From an uncultured Bacteroidota bacterium (GTDB taxonomy: Bacteria > Bacteroidota > Bacteroidia > Flavobacteriales > Flavobacteriaceae): a DNA stretch of 39,082 nt. Made by a program: the position numbers and the translations under genes. How positions within the stretch are numbered: the stretch's first letter is position 1; each line of letters starts with the position of its first letter. The notes under the pieces were generated by a model. The model made no database searches and was not told the DNA's origin. It saw only the letters and a list, made by a program, of their open reading frames with translations. Shown piece by piece: positions 32,807-39,082 of the stretch. The stretch covers positions 1-39,082 of the forward strand of contig CABXCC010000012.1 of the NCBI GenBank assembly GCA_902510475.1, in the 5' to 3' direction.

Positions 32807-34861
32807 ATGAAAAATTACAAATATATATTGCTGTTTTTTTTAATTTCAACTCAAACCTATTTTGCGCAAACTTTTGTTTCTACAAGTCCCGAAAACAAAA
32901 AAGCATTAGTTGAAAAATTCACTGGAATTAACTGTAGTTACTGTCCTTGTGCTGACGTTACAGTATATGGAGTGATTGAAAATAATCCTGATAATATTAT
33001 TATGTTAAAAGTTCACGAAGGTGGCTATGCAGTTCCAGGATCAGGTCAGCCAGATTTCAGAACTCCTTATGGGGATGCACTTTCTAGTCAGGCAAATAAC
33101 ACTGGTAACCCAGCTGTTTCAATTAATAGACATTTTTTCCCTGATTATACCAGTAATGGAGGGACGGCTATTGGGGGTTGCTATTCTAATGCAAGTGGTG
33201 TTGCAATGCAAGGTCCACCAACATACGCCATTGATGAAATTTTAACAGAATCTGCTTATGTAAATGTAGCAGCTGAGGCCGTTCTAAATTATTCATCAAA
33301 CACATTAACAGTAAACACTGAAATTTATTATACCGCTGATAGCCCAAGTTCTGATAATTTCCTGCAAATAGCCATAGTACAAGACAATACAATTGGATAT
33401 CAAGCTGGATCCTCCCTAGCTGCAGGTGGTGCTAATTATGTTCACAATGACAGACTTGTTGATTTTATTACCGGTCAATGGGGTGAAGAAATTAATTCAA
33501 CAAACTCAGGTAGTTTTATCGAAAGAACCCATACATATGAAATTCCAGAAAGCTATAATGACATCCCTGTAATATTGGATGACATCAAGGTTATTGTTTA
33601 TGTTACTGAATCAACGCAGGAAGTTGTAAATGTTAGTAGAGCTGAAATGCAATATGACACCTTTTCTTATGATTTGTCAATTGACTCGATTGACAGCCCT
33701 GTTTTTGCTGGTAATCTTTCTGATAATGAAAATATAACAGTAACAATTTCAAATAATGGTGACAACGACATAGCTAACTTTGAAATGTCTTATGATATTG
33801 ACGGTGTAAATATTTCAACAGAAAATTTTACACCGTCAATTTCATCTAACGAAACAGTAGAATTTACTTTTTCAACCACGCATGATTTTAGTCAAATTGG
33901 CGACTATAATCTAACGGTTACAGCTGTATTTGACGAGGACGAGAATCTGAACAACAATTCAATATCTCAATTAATTACAAATGTTGGTGGAGGAGACTGC
34001 CCAGACGAATATGGCCCACCAATTATATGGAGAGAAAATTTTGAATGCTATGATCCATTTATTTTTGAAAATATTGGAGATTGGTTAGTTTATGATATCG
34101 ATCAATTAGCAACATACGGTTCAAATGCGATGGATTTTCCTAGTGAAACATATTCTGGTGCAGGTTTTATTTATAACCATGCCATTGCAACTGTTTCTGA
34201 TGAAAACACAAATTCTCAAGAACCTGAATGGTGGGATACATACGAGGGTAATCAAGGATTATATTTTGTATCTGGCGTACCCTCAGGTTCTACAACCCAA
34301 AATAATGATTGGATGATAAGTCCTGAATTTTCTCTTGTTAATGTTGAATCACCAACATTAAGATTCATGGCAAAAACATTGAAAGATGATTGGGGGCTAG
34401 AAAGATTTAAAATTACTATTGGTAATACTACTAATTATAATGATTTTACAACTATTTCTGAAGGGGCTTATTTAGAAGCGCCAACGGATTGGACATTATA
34501 TGAATTTGATCTATCTGCTTATGAAGGTCAAAATATTAGGATTGGAATAAATTATTTAAGTAATGATAAATTTGTTTTACAAATGGATGAATTCATCGTG
34601 GAAGGAACCCTTGGGTTCAATGAAAATGAAATATTAAACTTTGAATATTTCTATAATCCTACATATAATATGTTAAACCTAAAATCCGATGAAATATTAA
34701 AAAATATTAAGATTTACAATAGTATCGGTCAATTAGTGATAGATGAAAATATTAATAACTCTAGTTTTTCAACAAACTTAAGTATGTTGTCATCGTCTAT
34801 TTACTTTGTAAAAGTTGAAGGACAAAATGGTATCAAATCGTTTAAGTTAAGAGTTCGTTAA
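32807..34861 (+). CDS. Large T9SS-secreted Omp28-related protein with choice-of-anchor J domain
   Basis: A 684-residue multi-domain secreted protein. In order: signal peptide (MKNYKYILLFFLISTQTYFA); an Omp28-like domain with EKFTGINCSYCPCAD (Cys43, Cys46, Cys48); a CARDB-like Ig domain at about 285-400 (SIDSPVFAGNLSDNENITV); a jelly-roll choice-of-anchor J domain at about 415-605 (WWDTYEGNQGLYF, NNDWMISPEFSL); and a type A sorting tail ending SFKLRVR. The start at 32807 fits the signal; an ATG three codons upstream is also possible. It would be exported by T9SS and attached or released at the surface. Redox function is inferred from the CxxC; the third cysteine is unusual. Its end overlaps rsmG by 15 bases. 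Confidence 0.85.
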   Translation: MKNYKYILLFFLISTQTYFAQTFVSTSPENKKALVEKFTGINCSYCPCADVTVYGVIENNPDNIIMLKVHEGGYAVPGSGQPDFRTPYGDALSSQANNTGNPAVSINRHFFPDYTSNGGTAIGGCYSNASGVAMQGPPTYAIDEILTESAYVNVAAEAVLNYSSNTLTVNTEIYYTADSPSSDNFLQIAIVQDNTIGYQAGSSLAAGGANYVHNDRLVDFITGQWGEEINSTNSGSFIERTHTYEIPESYNDIPVILDDIKVIVYVTESTQEVVNVSRAEMQYDTFSYDLSIDSIDSPVFAGNLSDNENITVTISNNGDNDIANFEMSYDIDGVNISTENFTPSISSNETVEFTFSTTHDFSQIGDYNLTVTAVFDEDENLNNNSISQLITNVGGGDCPDEYGPPIIWRENFECYDPFIFENIGDWLVYDIDQLATYGSNAMDFPSETYSGAGFIYNHAIATVSDENTNSQEPEWWDTYEGNQGLYFVSGVPSGSTTQNNDWMISPEFSLVNVESPTLRFMAKTLKDDWGLERFKITIGNTTNYNDFTTISEGAYLEAPTDWTLYEFDLSAYEGQNIRIGINYLSNDKFVLQMDEFIVEGTLGFNENEILNFEYFYNPTYNMLNLKSDEILKNIKIYNSIGQLVIDENINNSSFSTNLSMLSSSIYFVKVEGQNGIKSFKLRVR

Positions 34862-35479
34862 TTTAGCTGGGAGGTAGACAATTTTTTTATCAATAAAATA
34901 TTCATTGTCTATCACCTCTTTAATAGGAAGTATTGTAAGATTTTCTAATGACGATAATTCGTTACTTATATTACCCCCTTTTAATGCTATAATTCCGTTT
35001 CTTATTGAATGATTAGATTTTTGGTTAAAGCCATTCTTAGACCAGGCTATTATTTTAGGCATTTTTGCAACAGCACGAGTAACCATAAAATCTACCTTAA
35101 GATCTAATTTTTCGACCCTAGAACAAAAAGTAGTCACATTATTTAATTGCAATTCCTTTACAACATTATCAACAACCAAGATTTTCTTTTTTATACTATC
35201 AACTAATATAAAGTTGCAATCAGGAAATAAAATTGCAAGAGGAATTCCAGGAAACCCACCACCGGTCCCAAGGTCAAGTATTTTGGTTTGATTTTTAAAT
35301 TTTATAAATTTTGCTATGCTAAGTGAATGAATAATGTGTCTTAAATTTATATTTTCAATATCTTTTCTGGAAATAACATTAATTCTTTGATTCCAATCTT
35401 CATAAATAAGTTTAAGCATAGAAAATTGTTCTATTTGCTTCTTATTTAAATTTGGAAAATGATCTAAAATTAATTTCAT
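34847..35479 (-). CDS. rsmG: 16S rRNA (guanine-527-N7)-methyltransferase
   Basis: Methylates G527 of 16S rRNA; loss gives low-level streptomycin resistance in other bacteria. The 210-residue protein has the RsmG signature: LIYEDWNQRINVISRKD near the N-terminus, then ILDLGTGGGFPGIPLAILFP (SAM motif I, about 68-87), ILVDS, and VTRAVAKMP. Overlaps the Omp28-related gene by 15 bases on opposite strands. The -7 box TACTTTTG (35503-35496) and the palindrome at 35526-35549 lie upstream. Confidence 0.95.
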   Translation of the reverse strand: MKLILDHFPNLNKKQIEQFSMLKLIYEDWNQRINVISRKDIENINLRHIIHSLSIAKFIKFKNQTKILDLGTGGGFPGIPLAILFPDCNFILVDSIKKKILVVDNVVKELQLNNVTTFCSRVEKLDLKVDFMVTRAVAKMPKIIAWSKNGFNQKSNHSIRNGIIALKGGNISNELSSLENLTILPIKEVIDNEYFIDKKIVYLPAKLTNS

Positions 35480-35495
35480 AAATAAATTTATTTAA

Positions 35496-35503
35496 CAAAA
35501 GTA
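35496..35503 (-). promoter_or_regulatory. -7 box for rsmG
   Basis: The minus strand reads TACTTTTG, the same octamer as in the nqr promoter, 16 bases before the rsmG ATG. The -33 position (about 35524-35526) falls at the edge of the 24-base palindrome; no proper TTG is there. Confidence 0.55.
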
Positions 35504-35525
35504 TAATATTGTAAACAATAATTTT

Positions 35526-35549
35526 AATAATTCCTTTAAAGGGATTATT
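35526..35549. repeat. 24-base near-perfect palindrome between rsmG and the aminotransferase
   Basis: Each base from 35526 to 35537 pairs with its mirror in 35538-35549 except one T-G pair (35532 with 35543). The core is CCTTTAAAGG with outer arms AATAAT and ATTATT. It lies 20 bases before the aminotransferase ATG and over the -33 region of rsmG. A site for a dimeric regulator is the likeliest role; a hairpin is the alternative. Confidence 0.6.
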
Positions 35550-35569
35550 TTTAAATCCAAATTATTTTT

Positions 35570-36757
35570 ATGCACCAATATTTGTCAAACAGAGTTAAAA
35601 ACCTTGCTACTTCACAAACTTTAGCCATGGCTGCAAAGGCAAGAGAATTAAGATCCCAAGGGAAAGATGTAATAGGATTGAGTTTAGGAGAGCCTGATTT
35701 TAATATTCCTGATTTTATTAAAGAGGCAGCTAAAAATGCTATTGATGAAAACTATAATTCTTACACTCCAGTTGACGGATACGGTGAATTAAAAGAGGCT
35801 GTTATTACTAAATTCAAAAGAGATAATAATCTTGAATACTCTGCATCAGAAATAGTTGTTTCTACGGGTGCTAAACAAGCACTTTATAATATTGCATCTG
35901 TCTTGATTAATCCTGGAGATGAAGTGATACTTCCATGTCCTTACTGGGTTAGTTATTCAGATATAATCAAGCTCAAAGGCGGCATCCCTGTTGAAATAAA
36001 AACAAGTATTGAAAATAACTTTAAAATGACAGGGGAACAACTTAAGAATTCAATCAACGAAAAAACAAAAATGGTTTGGTTCAGTTCTCCATGTAATCCT
36101 AGCGGATCCGTTTATAATAAAAAGGAATTAAAAGAAATAGTAGATGTATTGGAATCTCACAAAAATATTTTTGTAGTGTCGGATGAAATTTATGAGCATA
36201 TCAATTACAAAGGTGGGCATTTAAGTATTGGATCATTTGATACAATTAAGGAAAGAACTATCACTGTAAATGGTGTGTCTAAAGCATTTGCAATGACGGG
36301 TTGGAGAATTGGATACATTGGAGCTCCTGAATGGATAGCTAGAGCCTGCAATAAGGTGCAAGGTCAAGTTACCAGCGGAGCAAATTGCATAGCCCAAAGA
36401 GCAGTTATTACCGCTCTAAATGAAAATCCTGACAAAATTGAATACATGGTTAAAGAATTTAAATCAAGAAGGGATTTAATTTTAAATCTTTTAAATGATA
36501 TTGAGGGATTTGAATGCAATGTCCCAGATGGTGCATTTTATGTTTTTCCTGATATATCTTATTTTTTTGGAAAGGAAATTTCTGGAATTAAAATCAATAA
36601 TGCATCTGATATGTCAATGTTTTTGTTAGAAAATGCATTGGTTGCTACAGTTACGGGAGATGCTTTTGGCAACCCAAATTGTATTAGAATTTCATACGCT
36701 GCTTCAAAAGAGAAAATTATAGAGGCAGTAAGCAGGATGAAAAAATTACTGAAATAA
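35570..36757 (+). CDS. Aspartate-type aminotransferase (PLP class I)
   Basis: A 395-residue class I aminotransferase, closer to AspC/AAT-Ib (Bacillus-type aspartate or aspartate/prephenate aminotransferase) than the copy at 5305. Landmarks: SLGEPDFNIPDFI, SYTPVDGYGEL, STGAKQALYN, SSPCNPSGSVY, SDEIYEHINY, and the PLP lysine Lys238 in NGVSKAFAMTGWRIGYIGAP. The C-terminal arginine is in CIRISYAAS. Likely makes aspartate or related amino acids from 2-oxoacids and glutamate. Stands alone between rsmG (divergent) and trkH (convergent); the palindrome upstream suggests its own regulation. Confidence 0.92.
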   Translation: MHQYLSNRVKNLATSQTLAMAAKARELRSQGKDVIGLSLGEPDFNIPDFIKEAAKNAIDENYNSYTPVDGYGELKEAVITKFKRDNNLEYSASEIVVSTGAKQALYNIASVLINPGDEVILPCPYWVSYSDIIKLKGGIPVEIKTSIENNFKMTGEQLKNSINEKTKMVWFSSPCNPSGSVYNKKELKEIVDVLESHKNIFVVSDEIYEHINYKGGHLSIGSFDTIKERTITVNGVSKAFAMTGWRIGYIGAPEWIARACNKVQGQVTSGANCIAQRAVITALNENPDKIEYMVKEFKSRRDLILNLLNDIEGFECNVPDGAFYVFPDISYFFGKEISGIKINNASDMSMFLLENALVATVTGDAFGNPNCIRISYAASKEKIIEAVSRMKKLLK

Positions 36758-36761
36758 ATAT

Positions 36762-38246
36762 TTATCTATTCCTCCAAAAATATGGCGTAAAAATAATTAG
36801 TACTGTAAATAACTCTAGCCTACCAAGGAGCATCAAAAAAGATGACCACCATTTAGCCAAAAGAGGTAATTCCGAAAAAGTATTCATCGGACCATAGGAT
36901 CCAATAGAGGGCCCTACATTTCCTAAACTTGATGCTGAAACTCCTAATGCTGACTCAAAATCCAAACCAAATAAGGCAAAGACTAAAGTTCCAATAATAA
37001 ATGATAACATATAAACAATAAAGAAACCTAATATATTATATGTTATTTCATTTGAAACAGATGAAGTATTATATCTTAATGGGATAATTGCGTGTGGATG
37101 TAAGATTTTTCTAAACTGTAACACACCATTTTTTATGATCAATAAATGCCTCATTATTTTAAATCCACCTGAAGTACTTCCTGCTGATCCTCCCAAAAAC
37201 ATCATTCCAAAAAATAACAATAAAAGTAAAGGAGTCCAGGATGTATAATCAGCTGTTACAAAACCAGTGGTAGTAATAATTGAAACAACTTGAAATAAGG
37301 AGTGCCTAAAAACACCTTCAATTCTTTGAATTTGTGAATCAAAATCAGATAAAAAATCAGTACCGATATAAAGAACCAAAGCTACTGAAACAGTAAATCC
37401 AATTATTAAAAAAGAATAAACTTTGAACTCTTCATCATTAAATATTTTTTTAAAATTTAACTTAAATCCAAAATAGCTTAAAACAAAATTTGTTCCTGCA
37501 ACAAACATAAAGAATATTACGATGTACTGAATTAAAGGATTTGAATTCCAATGAGCTAAACTTTCATTTTTAGTTGAAAAACCTCCTGAAGCAATATTAC
37601 TCATTGAATGATTTATTGCATCAAAAAATGACATACCCGCTAGTTTTAAACAAATGGTTTCAATCAGTGTATAGGATACATAAATAAGCCATAATCTCTT
37701 TGCGGTATCTGTGATTCTAGGATGTAATTTATCAGTGTTAGGGCCAGGTGATTCCGCACTAAATAACTGCATACCTCCAATTCCAAGTAAAGGAAGAATG
37801 GCAATTGCAAATACAATCATTCCCATTCCGCCCAACCAGTGTGTTATGCTTCGCCAAAATAATATACCTTCTGGTAATATCTCTACGTCATTTATTATTG
37901 TGGCACCCGTGGCAGTAAATCCAGAAGTTGTTTCAAAAAATATATTTGAAAACCCATCAATTGTCCCGGTTAAAATATAAGGAATTGTTCCTGAAAAAAT
38001 CATTGCTAACCAACCAAATACAACAATTAAATAACCTTCCCTTTTATTAATTTGTTTGTCATGTTTTTTATTTAGTAAAAGCATTGCCAATCCAACCAAT
38101 GTAACTAATACCCCTGACATAAATAAGCTATTTGTAATACCGTCCTGATATATATAACTTAATAAAGCTGTTAGAAACATAAATCCTCCGTTAATAAGAA
38201 GTAGAAATCCTAAAAAATAAACAATAATCCTCGTGTTAATTTTCAT
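36762..38246 (-). CDS. trkH: TrkH-family K+ uptake protein
   Basis: The membrane pore of a Trk/Ktr K+ system, 494 residues with about ten hydrophobic segments. The four pore-loop repeats are visible: TSGFTATGATI, IASGGFSTKNE, ITTTGFVTADY and LGNVGPSIGSYG, each with the glycine of the selectivity filter. The ATG at 38246 is chosen over a TTG two codons earlier. It starts seven bases after the stop of trkA, so the channel and its regulator are co-transcribed. Confidence 0.95.
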   Translation of the reverse strand: MKINTRIIVYFLGFLLLINGGFMFLTALLSYIYQDGITNSLFMSGVLVTLVGLAMLLLNKKHDKQINKREGYLIVVFGWLAMIFSGTIPYILTGTIDGFSNIFFETTSGFTATGATIINDVEILPEGILFWRSITHWLGGMGMIVFAIAILPLLGIGGMQLFSAESPGPNTDKLHPRITDTAKRLWLIYVSYTLIETICLKLAGMSFFDAINHSMSNIASGGFSTKNESLAHWNSNPLIQYIVIFFMFVAGTNFVLSYFGFKLNFKKIFNDEEFKVYSFLIIGFTVSVALVLYIGTDFLSDFDSQIQRIEGVFRHSLFQVVSIITTTGFVTADYTSWTPLLLLLFFGMMFLGGSAGSTSGGFKIMRHLLIIKNGVLQFRKILHPHAIIPLRYNTSSVSNEITYNILGFFIVYMLSFIIGTLVFALFGLDFESALGVSASSLGNVGPSIGSYGPMNTFSELPLLAKWWSSFLMLLGRLELFTVLIIFTPYFWRNR

Positions 38247-38253
38247 AATCAAA

Positions 38254-39082
38254 TTAGAAAAGTTTTTCTATTTTATTTATTGAATCATTTAAACAACATA
38301 CAACAATTCGATCCTCACTTAGTATTTTGAAGTCACCCAAAACAATGTAACCCTTACCTTCTCTAATAACTCCGGCAATTATAGCACATCTTGGAAATTC
38401 AAGATCCTTAATTGTTTTATTACAAACTTTAGAATCTTCATTTACAACAAATTCTAATAATTCAGCGTCCATGTTGTTAAGTTGGGAAATCGCTACGACT
38501 TCAGCTTTATGAACGTGTTTGGATATAGCATCTGCAGCTAATAATTTTTTATTTATCAATGTATCAATTCCACTAATTTGGGTCAACTTATAGTAATCCA
38601 AATTATCTACTAGTGCAATAGTTTTTTGTATGTCTTTGGACTTAGCTATCAAACTAGACATAATATTTGTTTCAGAATCTCCAGTAACAGCTATAAAAGC
38701 GTCCATTTGATCTAAATTTTCTTCTTCAAGGAGTTCTGAGTTAGTACCGTCTCCATATATTACTAGACAATCATTTAAATCCTCAGCTAATTCCTCAGCT
38801 CTTTCCTTATTAATTTCAACTAATTTTACATTTATATTGTTTAATCCTAGATCCTCAGCAACTTTTTTTCCGACTCTTCCACCTCCAAGAATCATAACAT
38901 TTTTAATTTCTCCGTTATTTTGTCCTGAAAGTTTAAGTAATTCTTCTTCGCCCCCCGGCTCAGTCATAAAAACTATATGATCTCCAGAATGAAAAACAGT
39001 ATCACCTCTTGGAATTATAGTTTTATCCTCTCTTTTTATTGAAATTGGAAAGAAATGGGTTTCTGGAAATATTTCAGCAGCT
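38254..39082 (-). CDS. trkA: Trk system K+ uptake regulator, N-terminus beyond window
   Basis: Cytoplasmic NAD(H)-binding regulator of TrkH. About 276 residues are visible and the frame is open to the window edge. An internal ATG at 38967 is not the start, because the residues before it (IPRGDTVFHSGDHIVF) belong to the first RCK_C domain. The rest holds the second RCK_N domain with the Rossmann loop MILGGGRVGKKVAEDL, the acidic ending LVEINKERAEEL, GDGTNSELL and AVTGDSETN, then the second RCK_C domain. Thus about the last 60% of a double-RCK TrkA. Confidence 0.93.
   Translation of the reverse strand, partial: AAEIFPETHFFPISIKREDKTIIPRGDTVFHSGDHIVFMTEPGGEEELLKLSGQNNGEIKNVMILGGGRVGKKVAEDLGLNNINVKLVEINKERAEELAEDLNDCLVIYGDGTNSELLEEENLDQMDAFIAVTGDSETNIMSSLIAKSKDIQKTIALVDNLDYYKLTQISGIDTLINKKLLAADAISKHVHKAEVVAISQLNNMDAELLEFVVNEDSKVCNKTIKDLEFPRCAIIAGVIREGKGYIVLGDFKILSEDRIVVCCLNDSINKIEKLF

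Noticed and set aside
36750-36775. Palindrome ATAAATATTTAT between the aminotransferase and trkH
   Set aside because: Purely A/T and short; expected by chance in such a composition.
38254-38967. trkA read as a complete 237-residue single-RCK protein starting at 38967
   Set aside because: The frame continues to the window edge and the extra residues match the end of an RCK_C domain, so the ATG is internal.
1-39082. CRISPR arrays, transposons, phage genes, tRNA or rRNA genes
   Set aside because: No regularly spaced repeats, transposase-like proteins, or cloverleaf candidates; all gaps between genes are at most about 107 bases and are explained by promoters or simple A/T sequence.

Overview
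The window is a gene-dense, AT-rich stretch of chromosome from a member of the Bacteroidota, most likely a marine flavobacterium with a fairly streamlined genome. The evidence for this is: a type IX secretion plug protein and proteins with type A C-terminal sorting tails; Omp28-related and DUF6029-type envelope proteins; a complete Na+-translocating NADH:quinone reductase (NQR) locus with its flavin-loading enzyme ApbE; promoters of the Bacteroidota form TAnnTTTG instead of TATAAT; and an absence of obvious Shine-Dalgarno sequences. I count 39 protein genes, the last one cut by the window edge. I see no tRNA, rRNA, CRISPR, insertion sequence or prophage. The longest stretch between genes is about 107 bases, so nearly everything is coding.

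Layout. 1-2132 (+): a LUD-domain protein, then cdsA and psd for phosphatidylethanolamine synthesis. 2134-4770 (-): valS. 4848-9944 (+): a DUF1573 protein, a PLP aminotransferase, murB, a tiny four-cysteine membrane peptide overlapping an Nramp-related transporter, then lipA. 9938-10933 (-): lpxK. 10978-14160 (+): a NIF3-like protein, a coiled-coil protein with a cysteine-less 'zinc ribbon', lipoprotein MsrA and an O-methyltransferase. 14155-14442 (-): tatA. 14494-18324 (+): pepE, gpmI, map and a methyltransferase. 18325-25321 (-): apbE at the 3' end of nqrABCDEF. 25428-28762 (+): T9SS plug protein, apaG, pruA. 28765-34861: a mixed-strand envelope cluster of an Omp28-related lipoprotein, a TlpA-like thioredoxin, a DUF6029 protein, a short T9SS cargo protein and a large T9SS-exported Omp28-related protein. 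34847-39082: rsmG (-), an aspartate-type aminotransferase (+), and the K+ uptake pair trkA-trkH (-).

How the genes work together. NQR pumps Na+ using NADH, and ApbE in the same block supplies the covalent FMN of NqrB and NqrC. CdsA, Psd, MurB, LpxK and TatA build or serve the cell envelope. The 28.7-34.9 kb cluster combines CxxC redox domains with T9SS export tails, which suggests thiol chemistry or protein maturation at the cell surface.

No clearly new multi-gene system (defence, CRISPR-like, secondary metabolism) is visible. The items most worth a second look are: the Nramp-related transporter without the DPGN metal-site motif and its overlapping four-cysteine peptide; the zinc-ribbon protein that has lost all four cysteines; the 24-base near-perfect palindrome between rsmG and the aminotransferase; two promoters placed exactly as expected for leaderless mRNAs; and the Omp28/TlpA/DUF6029 surface cluster.
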